A DNA stretch of 16,766 nt from Euperipatoides rowelli (GCA_003024985.2 PXIH01S0032266.1); one strand, 5' to 3'; counted from the stretch's first letter, positions 1 through 9,474 are shown. Notes: generated from the sequence alone by a model not told the origin. Made by a program: numbers and translations.

Positions 1-126
1 TTGAAAGTGAGGGTGAAGACAGAAGCTGAGATGTTCCAGGTTAATGTTCCGTCCTCGTGGTCCAGTCTGCAGGAATGCAGGTTGAAAGTGAGGATGAAGA
101 CATAAGCTGTGGTGTTCCAGGTGAAT
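1..126 (+). repeat. Two diverged copies of an 81-bp tandem unit at the window edge
   Basis: A block starting TTGAAAGTGAGG at base 1 recurs at base 82, and similarity runs about 45 bases through GAAGAC, AAGCTG and GTTCCAGGT to about base 126. The period is 81 bases, a multiple of three. In the second copy one plus-strand frame (from about base 57) reads an acidic peptide containing VESEDEDISCGVPG. In the first copy the same frame hits a stop at 27-29. Both copies end in CAGGT, which resembles a splice donor. This could be a decayed coding repeat or a minisatellite cut by the window edge. No protein family was recognised. Confidence 0.55.
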
Positions 127-691
127 ACTTGTTAACTTTATATAGTGTGAATAGTTTCCCTTTGAGACGATTCTCCTTAGCCATCAGGCGGGTATTGGCG
201 GATAAGCCAAAAAAAAATATGAAAAATACAAATGAGACAAGTAGATAGAAATTAGTGGGTAAAAAAAGTAATATTTGAAAATTACAAGGTGAAATTAAAG
301 AACTCACTAAGTTATGCATACCTGGTATGATATAAAATGTAGATTGTATTCTATGTGCATGCATTATCAAATAAGAAAACTTAATGAATGTATTGAATTA
401 TATTACTATATTAGTAGGTATATTTTCTCATAAATATGTTTAGATTTGGATCATATAGATCCGAACAACATAAATGTACACATTTTTCAACAACCTCAAA
501 AAAGTTATTGAACCAACCAAAATTTACAAACAGAGTCAAATGAGAAAAACAAAGACTGCTTCTGTATAATTATATGTAAACTGAGCATAAAAAATCTGAC
601 AAGGAATATAAACCTTTATAAATACTGTATTTAAAATAATATTATTAAAAAAATGGAAATGACTGCATCTTGTAACCGTGAAACAATTTTT
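127..691. other. AT-rich DNA, no gene seen
   Basis: This stretch has short open frames only, none with recognisable motifs or codon bias. Runs of A and T are frequent. The part from about 540 onward may be a weakly preserved extension of the inverted repeat that becomes clear at 692, because a TTTAAATACAGTATT-like word occurs here in reverse and near 2585-2600 in the forward direction. Confidence 0.5.
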
Positions 692-826
692 AAAAAACAA
701 GAAATCCAGTACAAACAGGATGGAAACTTCTTTGTTTAAAAAGTTGAATTTATTTTTAAAAATTAATAAGTTGATTGGATTTACAATCAAGGAATGATGA
801 TTGCCTTTCACAAATGTTATATTGCT
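692..826 (-). repeat. Left arm of a diverged inverted repeat (partner 2400-2538)
   Basis: Read on the minus strand, this arm matches 2400-2538 read on the plus strand. Both begin GCAATATAACATTTGTGAAAGG, continue through ATTCCTTGATTGTAAA and AAAAATAAATT, and end near GTACTGGATTTCTT, with scattered substitutions and small indels. They are either two copies of one dispersed repeat family in opposite orientation or the arms of a foldback element. The minus-strand open frame at 536-811 crosses it. It looks incidental, because the partner copy shows different indels. Confidence 0.75.
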
Positions 827-1010
827 TTTGAGTAAAACGACTTTAATACTATGTACAATTTAAATGATGTTAACAAACTTTACAGAATAGAAAATATACA
901 AAGGAAAACATTTGATAAGTTTCTTTGACAGTTTTACGTGCCAAACTTCTTAGAAAAGTTAAATTCTTCTTGAACTAATTTAATTTGGGGAATGAAGGTT
1001 TCTCTGGATT
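812..1010 (+). repeat. First copy of an exact 199-bp duplication ending at an N
   Basis: Bases 812-1010 are repeated at 2030-2228 with no difference that I can see by eye. The first copy ends immediately before the N at 1011 and the second begins immediately after the N at 2029. Neighbouring repeats in this window are visibly diverged, so perfect identity bounded exactly by gap symbols points to a mis-joined or unmerged assembly overlap rather than a biological duplication. Confidence 0.85.
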
Positions 1011-2029
1011 NACCTATTTTATTTTTAATAGGCTCCTTTTTTCTCAAGGCTACAACCCAATATTATTTAATTCAAACTAATAAACATTGAGTAGTTCCAA
1101 TCAGTATAATAAAAAAAAAAAAAAATTCAGATTATAAATACATTGTCTATCATTTCTTTTATGTGGTTGAACTAAAAAAAAGTATTATCTAATATTCAGT
1201 ATAATAACACCAGAATATTAAACCCTTTATGTAGAAACTCCCTTAACCTAAATAAAGTCAAATTAACCAGTATAATCAATGCCCTTTCCTAATGTTAATT
1301 AGTAAAATTTTCCATAACCTTACTAACTAAATTAACAGAAATGGACATTGTGTTAGCTCACAAATAAACCATTAATTTTCATCATTATTTGGTGCAATGT
1401 CTGAGGTGGAGGTTTGAATTTATAGATCACCAAATATTTATGTCATGGGCTCTTCTTGATACAGATAATGTTAGCCCAGTCCTTAAGGTCATCCAACCAT
1501 TCTTTTATTGTCCCCCTCTTTGTTTTTCCCTTTCTTTAATGCTAACTTCATCAATTCTAGTAGTAATTTAAGATTTCCTTATTCCCTAAATTTATACATT
1601 TAACTTCATTCCAAGAAAATACTGCTCTAATGTAACTCTATAACTAGACCTATATTTATTTCTCTGTGATACATTCATGTAGCTCATAATTCACTGGTCC
1701 TTCAAACAGTAGCATGCATCTGACCATCCATATGACAAACATTATAACAAAAAAACATTTATACTTGATACAATATTGATTTCTTGTTTTATTTAAATAA
1801 TATTCAATGTTTGTTTGATCTGTGATTTCTACCTGTTCAGAATACATTACCCACATGGTGTTACTAACTTTGAGCAAATTAATATTAATTTAACTTTATT
1901 TTGTTGTTAAAATATTTAAAACTATTTTAATCCCAAAATTTTCCAAATTACCCACCAGCATCACAATTTTTAAATTTTTATTTCTCTTTCTATAACTTAA
2001 AATGTATTATTTGTCAATAAAATGTTCTN
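1011..2029. other. Segment bounded by two Ns, inserted between duplicated ends; no gene seen
   Basis: This AT-rich kilobase starts and ends with a single N and sits between the two exact 199-bp copies. It contains short random-looking frames (for example 1389-1571 on plus and 1656-1877 on minus) without motifs. Its placement here may be a scaffolding decision, possibly an allelic contig or one belonging elsewhere. Confidence 0.6.
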
Positions 2030-2228
2030 AAATGTTATATTGCTTTTGAGTAAAACGACTTTAATACTATGTACAATTTAAATGATGTTAACAAACTTTA
2101 CAGAATAGAAAATATACAAAGGAAAACATTTGATAAGTTTCTTTGACAGTTTTACGTGCCAAACTTCTTAGAAAAGTTAAATTCTTCTTGAACTAATTTA
2201 ATTTGGGGAATGAAGGTTTCTCTGGATT
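2030..2228 (+). repeat. Second copy of the exact 199-bp duplication
   Basis: It is identical to 812-1010 (offset 1218) and begins right after the N at 2029. Unlike the first copy, it continues into a tRNA-like SINE head whose B box straddles the end of the duplicated block. This copy therefore probably shows the true downstream continuation. Confidence 0.85.
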
Positions 2229-2296
2229 CAAATCGGCAGAAAGCAAGCTTAGCTCTGTAACGCTGAGCAGAGTATCTTATCCACTCGATTACTCCA
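2220..2296 (-). mobile_element. tRNA-derived SINE-like head
   Basis: On the minus strand an A-box-like segment, AATCGAGTGGATAAGATAC (about 2291-2273), is followed some 40 bases later by a B-box-like GATTTGAATCC (2234-2224). This is the order and spacing of an internal RNA polymerase III promoter. A TCTG/CAGA pairing between them resembles an anticodon stem. The B box differs from the usual GGTTCGAATCC at two positions, so it is probably a decayed SINE or tRNA pseudogene. The body and tail are not delimited. Confidence 0.5.
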
Positions 2297-2399
2297 ACAG
2301 GGTATTAAATAAATAATTGATAGGCATGCAGCTATTATTAAACATATGAATGTTTTACTCGTGGAAAGTTTGTCATCTCCAGTGTTTTTAATCCTGAAG

Positions 2400-2538
2400 A
2401 GCAATATAACATTTGTGAAAGGTGATCTTGATTCCTTGATTGTAAAACCAATTAGCCTATTATTTTTTTAAAAATAAATTAAACTTTTTAAACCAAGAAG
2501 TTTCTGTCCTATTTGTACTGGATTTCTTATGTTTTTTT
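2400..2538 (+). repeat. Right arm of the diverged inverted repeat (partner 692-826)
   Basis: This is the reverse-complement relative of 692-826, with roughly four of five bases conserved by eye through the clearest part. Similarity becomes patchy beyond about 2540, where only short words such as TTTTAATACAGTATT align. If the N-bounded segment is an artefact, the two arms are really only about 350 bp apart. Confidence 0.75.
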
Positions 2539-3233
2539 ATAATAGTATTAATATTGATTTGACATTTAAACATTATGCACATTTTAATACAGTATTCTAA
2601 ATATTTATTTTTATGATATTTAAATTTCTATGAAAAAATGAATGTTTTTCTTTCTTTACACATTATATATTTTTTGTCACCTTAAGTAACACATATCATT
2701 GTCTGCATCACACTTATTCCCTATATCACCTTTTTATTTTTATTTTACTTCAACATGTCTTTCCTATTTTAAAAAGAAGAAATCGGGTTTCAATTTTTTC
2801 CCACGTCATTTGAATCATGTTATATTGATTTTTTTCTTCTGTTTTCAATTAATAGTTATAGATTTTATAAATATTTTTTATTTGTAGATTTTATCTCAGA
2901 ATTGAAAAAAATTAAAGAAGCATTTAAAATCAATAATGGGAATGCTGTTTTTATTCTTCATATAAATTAATTTTTATTTTCAATTTTCAAGCGGAATATG
3001 TTTAAATTGCTAATATCTAAACTAGAAATGTAGCAAAAACAAATATATAAATATGTTTCAAATTTAACAATGTTAAATAAATAATCATTGTTAAACAAAT
3101 AAAATTATTATTTGATATATAATATGCCAGATAAGGAATCATTCATAAGATCAATAAAATATTATTTGCTAGTTGGATATTGAATATAATAAACCTCAGT
3201 TCCCATTGTAAACATTAATATGGTCATTGTGAA
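2539..3233. other. AT-rich DNA, no gene seen
   Basis: The sequence is dominated by poly-T and AT-rich words. Around 3050-3120 there are several AAATAAATAATCATTG/TTAAACAAATAAAATT-type words. The frame at 2699-2887 is rich in F, I and Y, as expected by chance from T-rich DNA. Confidence 0.5.
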
Positions 3234-3515
3234 TTATAATATGTAATTAATCCAAATAAAATTAATTGAAATAACATATTCTAATGGTCTTAATCCAATA
3301 ACCCTGAAAAGTTCAAAATTTTGTTCAAAGACACACCTAGATGGCCAGAATGTTGCAGGCAGACCCCAACAATTGCTCAGGTCTTCAATCCCTTTTTTAA
3401 CAAACATCATTAATCCAGCAAAAATTAGACTTCTCTCAATATTCCTGTGTACCCTTTGGAAGATGCTCAAAACCATTTCAAGGAATGCATATACAATCAC
3501 TGAACTATGTTAGGA
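3234..3515. other. Low-AT island open on both strands, unrecognised
   Basis: About 280 bases stand out as less AT-rich than their surroundings. The minus strand is open at 3234-3500 (88 codons, with a GLPATFWPSRCVFEQNF segment). The plus strand is also open across much of the same interval, in a frame containing SSKFCSKTHLDGQNVAGRP and ending at about 3510. Neither peptide was recognised and no convincing start or splice sites settle the strand. It may be a fragment of a gene, a decayed transposon, or another unannotated repeat. Confidence 0.25.
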
Positions 3516-3615
3516 TATATAAAGAAGATTCATGTAAACAATAAACTATATCTCAGTAGAGTATAATTGTGTGTTGAAGGCCACAAAATGGCGACCAAGA
3601 TGGCGGCCAAATTTT

Positions 3616-4007
3616 TGAGTTCAAAAATTCAAGATGGTTGCCATCCTGTTTCAATTTTTTTGTAGGTTTAGTATGTTTTTATGCCCAAATATGGGCATAT
3701 GACATCACATGACATCATATTATGATGCATTATGGGTAGGATCATGATGCATGATGGGATAGGGTATCGATAGTATCAATGTTTATCGATATTTTCTGAT
3801 GCATGCTGGGATAGCTTATGATGCATGCTGGAATATTGATATATCGATAATCAAGAGTGTCAATATTCTATATCTCTCGATAATTGATATAAATAGCAAT
3901 ATATATTGATATCTATTGATATCCTGTATGCCCATATTTGGGCATATAAACAGCCTAAACTTATAAAANCTGAAACAGGATGGCAGCCATCTTGATTTTT
4001 GAACTCA
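3616..4007. mobile_element. MITE-like foldback element with about 80-bp terminal inverted repeats
   Basis: The left arm (3616-3700) starts TGAGTTCAAAAATTCAAGAT and runs through GCCATCCTGTTTCA to ATGCCCAAATATGGGCAT. The right arm (3928-4007) is its reverse complement with few differences, ending GAACTCA. The single N at 3969 lies in the right arm, opposite a T-run in the left. The core contains four TGATGCAT words at 3723, 3745, 3797 and 3819, and three palindromic TATCGATA octamers at 3765, 3784 and 3842. No transposase frame is present and no clear target-site duplication is visible, so the superfamily is unassigned. It would depend on a transposase supplied elsewhere. Confidence 0.85.
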
Positions 4008-5868
4008 GGAGATTTATGAATCCAACTCTCAAACCAAGAATATACCTGTGGAGAATCTTAGATTCCTTAATAAATAGTGATTCTGTTTTTTCTTAAATGA
4101 AATGTGACTTTATTAAACCTATTTACTTATTAAGTTGCCCAACTCTGTTTCTAATGTTTCCTGGATGATCTGTTTTTTAATGGTGTTTATAATATGACTA
4201 AATTTTATTTTTGTGGTCATAAAGACCATTTGATTTTCCATTAGGCCTTCTGGCTTTCCATTTGTAAAATTTTTGTTAAGTGAGTACTAAATGAAACTTA
4301 TAATTTTATTAAAAAAAAATATATATATATTTTTTTAAAAAATAAATGTAATTGAATCCTATTCTATAATATTTTCTAATTGACATTACCATATTTTATA
4401 AACAGCTTGTAATATTTGACAATATAAACATAGGCCTAAGTGAAGTTAATATCAAAATATTCCTATATCAAAGTATCATAAAATTTACTATTTTACTGTC
4501 TTAATAACGATAAATGAGTTATTGTTAATTTAAAATCTTCAGGAAAGTCAATTAAGGCTAGCTCAGACTAAAATAATTTTTATTTGAAGCATCAAATAAC
4601 TGTACTCCGAAGGTAAATACTCTTGTGTGTGTCAAAATACTCTAGAGAAAACAAGACTTTGAAGAGAACACTTTCATNTAATGTTTTGTTTAAATTCTTT
4701 AAGTGTTTACAAAAAAAAAAAAAAAAAAACTATTTATTCAAGTTATAAATTGTTCATCTACCAGCACTTTAATTTTTCACACTTGTTCCAGTGGTCAGAC
4801 CTTTAAGAATATATTTACAACCAAATTATAACCCATAATACAATGTAATAAATTTATGTTTATAAGACCAAATCCTTTAATGAGTAGTTAAATCACTTTT
4901 TTTTAGCTATACATTTAAATTGTCCAAAGACATATTGCTGTGATATCCAGTTAAAATTATTTATAAATTTATTTGTCCCAGCTATAAATAATAAATAGTA
5001 AACCAATTTATGAATCACCAAAAGGTTTATCAATCTCTCCTTCTCTAACCAGCTTCCTCTATAACTTTCTTGTTTGATCTTTTTCATCTATGATTTTATA
5101 TACAAATCTTTCTTCATTTTAAAATCTCCAAAAGGAGAAAATAAGACCCAATGTCTTTGAATCTGCTCCAGTAAATTGCTTTGTATGTAACAACTTTATT
5201 TTTCTTTATATCAAAAATATAACACTTGTTAAATTTAATTAAATAACATGTAATCTGAACAGTCATTCAAAATTTCATAAACTTTTTTTTCTAACACTTT
5301 TTCTTGATCTAACCACTATTGTTACATCATCTAAGTAAGATATTATTTTAATATTTTTAACCTTACCTTGCAGCCCGACCCAATATTATTGGATTCCATC
5401 TTTAAACATACTTCAATGTAATAGATTGAATAAATTAAAATGAAAGTGCTGATTCTTGTAAAATTGAATGAGACAAGGGTTGAAATCCAGTTTTTATGTT
5501 ATTTGTTATGAAGACATCACACTTATATTAATTAACCTCACTAATAACACTGTAGTCTTATTCTTGCCAATATAATTGTTAATAATATACACTAAGTAAT
5601 CCACATTAAATAAATTAAGTGAATCATTTGTGTAGAATTGCATTAAATATATTCCAGTTCTTTGTTTAGTATCATATAAATTAAATAAAGCATGATAAAT
5701 AATAGGTGTAGTTTACTTAGTACTGAACTTAACACCCAAATTCCCTTCTGACAATATTTCATTATCTAAATCAATAATTCTTTCAAAAAGTATTTTTTTT
5801 TAAATAATTTTTATATCTTAGTTCATCAAAGCTAATGTTCACCACATGTCAATATTAAAAATTGTTGC
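4008..5868. other. AT-rich DNA with simple runs, no gene seen
   Basis: Long A and T runs occur, including an (AT)n stretch near 4318-4330 and a poly-A of about 19 bases near 4711-4729. There is a single N at 4678 without flanking duplication. Short frames such as 4893-5087 on the minus strand show no motif. The interval is consistent with intergenic or intronic sequence. Confidence 0.5.
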
Positions 5869-5886
5869 ATCTCTTTGACTTTATTT

Positions 5887-5997
5887 AGGCACCCCCTTCC
5901 CACCTACAGACCTTTTCATTCCCAAGAGCTTATGGAAGCAGCTGTCCATACACTTTCAACTAATGGTACCAGCTACACAGGACCACATATGTGTTAA
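5887..5997 (+). CDS. Possible exon, product unrecognised
   Basis: A T-rich tract with CTCTTTGACTTTATTTAG forms a good splice-acceptor-like sequence ending at 5888. The following 110 bases are much less AT-rich than the surroundings and one frame is open to a stop at 5995-5997. That frame reads a mixed-composition peptide including PFHSQELMEAAVHTLSTNG. A second frame is open too, so the reading frame is not certain. No obvious strong GT donor was found, so it could be a terminal exon. No protein family was recognised, and a fragment of a repeat is an alternative. Confidence 0.25.
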   Translation, partial: RHPLPTYRPFHSQELMEAAVHTLSTNGTSYTGPHMC

Positions 5998-7921
5998 AAC
6001 ATAATTATGCAAAACCCCAATCAAAATAACATTTAAAAGTAAATGGTCTATAATTAATTTATGTTTAATAACCTATTTTAGAAACATATGAACAATTTCC
6101 CAATAAAACTCAACTTCAAAATTAAATGATTTCCTATATAAATGCTATTAAACCTGAGGTGAATTTTCAATATTTTAAAATTCAGGTATAGTTAGTTGAC
6201 TTGAAATTACATTTGAGTAACAACTGAAACTATTTTAGAAATAATATTTATATTTAACAAATAAAATGCTCTACAATAAGGATTCAGCTTCATATCCTTT
6301 TAAAGGACAACTACAACTTGTATTAGTTTTCATGAAAGTGTTTTTGCTTGGGTGAACTTTGTGTGGCTTATTTCTTTCATGTAGTGTTTTGTTTCTGAAG
6401 TAATTAGTCACATAATTTTTTAAATTAAAATTTAAGAACATAGTGTGTGTGTAAAATTATTTAATCAATAATAATTATTATTATTAGAGTCAGTGTTGTG
6501 TCTGTTCACTCAACTTCTCCGCCTCTCCCTATTAAAAAATTCATAAGTTTCTGATAATTGAACAATTTATACTCTAATTTTATCTGGGAGACTGAATCTT
6601 TCTGGTATCTAAATAGGGCATGTACATTAACTATAATGTTAAACAAACACCTACACAATACACATTAAATGTGGACTCAAATTTCTCACTTGTGCTAATC
6701 CAATAGTTACTCCTTTGTTGACCAAAAGGATCAATCCCAGATTAGCATAATCCATATTATTTTGTTACCCTTATAATAAGAATTAATAATTTAATTGTAA
6801 CCAAATTCCTTAAGTATCAGAACTTCTATATTTTGTCTCCTTCAATAAAAACGTCATACATTTAGAATTATTAATTAGTTTATTTGCCATAACTGCTCTG
6901 GTGAAATTAGGTTAACACTGTAGTGATGTCCATCATGTAACCCAATTAAAAATTGTAACTATGCTTCAATATATTTATTTTTCAAACTATATTTTCAGAC
7001 CTAATATTGCACACAATCTAACTTATAAAGAACATGGTTTTAAACAATTTTGGCATACAGAGAGTCTATGATGAGGACATATGTTTATTATATTTTTCAC
7101 ACACCATATTAGATTTTCTATCTGCATTCCTCAATAATCTTTCACAATTCATCATCTGTTAATGGCTTTGAAAATGCCAACATGAAAACATTAAACAAAG
7201 ATTTTGCTTTTTCTAATGTAGTTTTATTCTTATAGAAATATTTATATAACTGCCAAAAAATACTAAATTAGCATGTGGAAAAAAAACTTGTGTAAATGCT
7301 CTGGTGGAGTATTCTGAGACATTTTTCTTGCTGGTCCACAAAATAAAACTGATATCACAACTTACAACATGTGACTTCATAGTGTTAAATGTCAAGGAAG
7401 ATCACTGAGACCACAAACACAATCTATGTTTTGATAGATGAATAATGTCTCTATTTATAATGTCTAGGGTACTCCAGGACACCAGTGGATCATTTAAGGT
7501 TTCTATTGTTCAATCCTTTAATATTAATGGCCCCGGTATTAATGCTATGCAAATAGAATATATTATCAAATTTCATAATAAAGCGAAAATAAAAGGAAAA
7601 CAATATAACCATTCTATATAAAAAAAAGTTGTAGACTTTCTCTTAAAAGTTTTAAAAATAAAGTTAAATTTTAACAAGACATTTAAACCACAGATTAAAA
7701 AAAAACATTTCAACTAAATACCCACATTCATTTGACTTATATTATTATCAGGATTGAAAGCCATTAATCAAAATGTATTAATCAAAGACCTGGAAGTGTT
7801 GTTTTTCCCAGAATCACTAAGTAGATGTACATATCCCAAAATCAATCCCTTCCATTCCGCTCTAAAGAAGTATCAAGTCAATTGTTGAAGCAAAAGATTG
7901 AAAATATTAAAAAAATAATCA
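5998..7921. other. AT-rich DNA, no gene seen
   Basis: There is a short (ATT)n tract near 6468-6485 and many A/T runs. The minus-strand frame at 7213-7395 lacks motifs. Nothing in this stretch resembles an RNA gene or a mobile element that I can name. Confidence 0.5.
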
Positions 7922-8450
7922 ATAAGAACTAGTCCAGTTGCTGAGGAATATTTTTATTGTTGGTTCTGTGACCACTTTAATGTATAAAAAATCACTCAAG
8001 TAGTTCATGTAGATACAATGCCCCTTATCAATTTTCATCTGGGTGTCAACATGGCAACTTGGGCATTGCTCTGAAACCATAATTTTAAATATGGCTGACA
8101 CATGTCAGACATGAAACCCTTAGGGAGCTCATATAGCAGAAAACTGCTGAATACAGGTCGAAGCATTATAAGAACAATTGTAAATACTATGAATATTTTT
8201 ATTGTTGCCTCAACATGCTATATAGCACCATTTCTGAGATTTTAGTCACCTAAGAGTTTAATGTCAGACAAATTTCTGCCATATTTAAAATGGCTGTTTC
8301 AGAGTGTATGTTTAAGTTGCTAGGCTATAAACCCTGATGAAAATTTATAAGGGGTATGGTATCTACATGATTCACTTTAGTGACTTTCTATACATTAAAA
8401 TTGTCAGAGAAACATCCCCCAACCGCACCGTCAGCAAGTGAACTAAACCT
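7922..8450. repeat. Large imperfect palindrome, arms about 200 bp
   Basis: The left arm (about 7922-8124) read on the minus strand aligns with the right arm (about 8249-8450) read on the plus strand. Shared words in order include CCTAAG-GTTT, GCCATATTTAAAAT, TTTCAGAG, GATGAAAATT-ATAAGGGG, ATCTACATGA, ATACATTAAA and TCAGCAA. Divergence is substantial. The spacer is about 124 bp. Short frames in the arms (minus 7919-8101, plus from about 8335) give related peptides, but most differences fall at codon positions one and two, so coding constraint is not supported. This may be an old foldback element or two head-to-head copies of a dispersed repeat. Confidence 0.75.
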
Positions 8451-8734
8451 AGTGCTAAAAATTGAAACTCCAACTGGGTTAAATATTTAAACATTAATTG
8501 AGACAAGTCAATATTAGTATCTGATGAAATTGATGAAGTAACTCACCTTTAAACATTTTATCCACCATCTATATTATTTGAAATAATGATTATTATCAGA
8601 TTTATTATTTGGAGACAACCAAAATAAGAAAAAAATATATGTTTAAAGAAAAGTATTTTTAAAATTACACTTTATAGTCTACAGGGTAATCATAACCAAA
8701 TTGTTCATTGTTTATTAAAGAAAAAAAGTTGTTG
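8451..8734. other. AT-rich spacer, no gene seen
   Basis: This short spacer lies between the imperfect palindrome and the SINE-like element. It contains A-runs and no convincing coding frame. Confidence 0.5.
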
Positions 8735-8890
8735 AAGCATGGTGGTCTAGTGGATAGTGACCTAGAATTGTTGTTTGCTCAGACATGTAGTCCTGGATAC
8801 AGGTTCGAACCCTGGGAAACACTTGTACGGCTCCAGTTTTTTTCCAGATTTGGGTGCCAGGGGGGGGGGATTTTTTTCTGCACACTTTAA
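8735..8890 (+). mobile_element. tRNA-derived SINE-like element with A and B boxes
   Basis: The segment GGTCTAGTGGATAGTGACC (from 8744) folds as a D-arm with a GGTC/GACC stem and contains an A-box-like TGGTCTAGTGGATAG. The B box GGTTCGAACCC at 8802-8812 is a near-perfect match to the RNA polymerase III consensus and is flanked by CAGG/CCTG pairing like a T-arm. A-to-B spacing of about 45 bases is longer than in most tRNAs and no proper acceptor stem closes the structure, so a SINE is favoured over a functional tRNA gene. The body contains a run of ten G at 8860-8869. It ends against the tail of the neighbouring LINE. Confidence 0.75.
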
Positions 8891-9474
8891 ATGATGATGA
8901 TAATATATTTATGTTTATTTCAGAAAATAAAGAATTACAGGATATTACTGAATACTTAAAGATACATTACTATCTCTGACCCAGAAAGGATATATGATCT
9001 ATTTACATAGTGCAATTAATGTTTTTGGAAGAAAGAATAAAGTAACAATAAACTAAAATAAATAAAAAGAACAAGTTATAAAAATTATGACATTAATGAT
9101 TTGATGAGTGAAGTTAACATTTTAGGAATAGTTGATGTAGCATAATTTGTTGTTCTAATAAAAGGATTATTTAGTTCATTAGAGGGTCTAGTAAAATGAT
9201 TGGAGTTAATCTTCCTAGAAACTGGCAAAAATTCAGGATACTGATTAAAAAATTCTAATGCTAATTTATTAATTTTGTTTGATCTTCTAATTTCCAGTGA
9301 CTCTAAGTTAAGGATTTTTAATGCATCATCATAATTGATATCCCAGTTGTTCAATATTACTCTGACTATTCTTTTCTGTACTTTCTCAATCTCTCTTACC
9401 AAATAAACTGGTAAAGATTCTGACCAGACTTCAGAATTGTATTCCAAGACTGGCCGAATAAAAGAGATATAAAT
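8891..9474 (-). mobile_element. 5'-truncated LINE (CR1/jockey-like), 3' end
   Basis: On the minus strand this interval holds the C-terminal part of a non-LTR retrotransposon reverse transcriptase (9474-9085), about 170 bp of 3' untranslated sequence, an AATAAA at about 8919-8914, and a short (ATC)n tail at 8904-8891 next to the SINE. Loss of everything upstream of the C-terminal domain is the usual 5' truncation of incomplete target-primed reverse transcription. Target-site duplications are not obvious. Confidence 0.8.
9085..9474 (-). pseudogene. LINE reverse transcriptase C-terminal fragment
   Basis: The frame is open from just after an in-frame stop at 9477-9475 down to the stop at 9085, about 129 residues. 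The start carries the family signature FIRPVLEYNSEVW, equivalent to the FIRPxLEYxSxVW block after the polymerase palm/thumb of CR1/jockey-type enzymes. It is followed by VREIEKVQKRIVRVI and a leucine-rich YDDALKILNLESLEIRR segment. The end reads IRTTNYATSTIPKMLTSLIKS, like the conserved C-terminal T-x-x-YxxSxxPxxxxLxxS block of these proteins. The palm domain with the FADD-type catalytic motif and the endonuclease are missing, so it is a non-functional remnant. The intact frame suggests a fairly recent insertion. Confidence 0.85.

Noticed and set aside
41-811. Open frames at 41-370 (minus), 57-248 (plus) and 536-811 (minus) as genes
   Set aside because: Their composition follows local A/T runs or the repeat itself, no motif is visible, and related repeat copies carry indels that would break them.
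1389-2887. Open frames at 1389-1571, 1656-1877 and 2699-2887 as genes
   Set aside because: They are short, rich in F, I, L and Y as expected from T-rich DNA, with no domain or splice evidence. The first two lie in the doubtful N-bounded segment.
4893-7395. Minus-strand frames at 4893-5087 and 7213-7395 as genes
   Set aside because: There is no recognisable motif, no upstream signals and base composition identical to the surroundings.
7919-8101. Minus-strand 60-codon frame as a zinc-finger-like protein (CPSCH)
   Set aside because: It lies in an arm of the palindrome. Differences from the other arm are mostly at codon positions one and two and the partner is frameshifted, so protein constraint is not supported.
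8735-8820. Functional tRNA gene
   Set aside because: A and B boxes are good, but A-to-B spacing is long and no acceptor stem or standard anticodon arm closes the cloverleaf.
8708-8890. Plus-strand 60-codon frame as a gene
   Set aside because: It is the translation of a tRNA-derived SINE-like element and its G-run.
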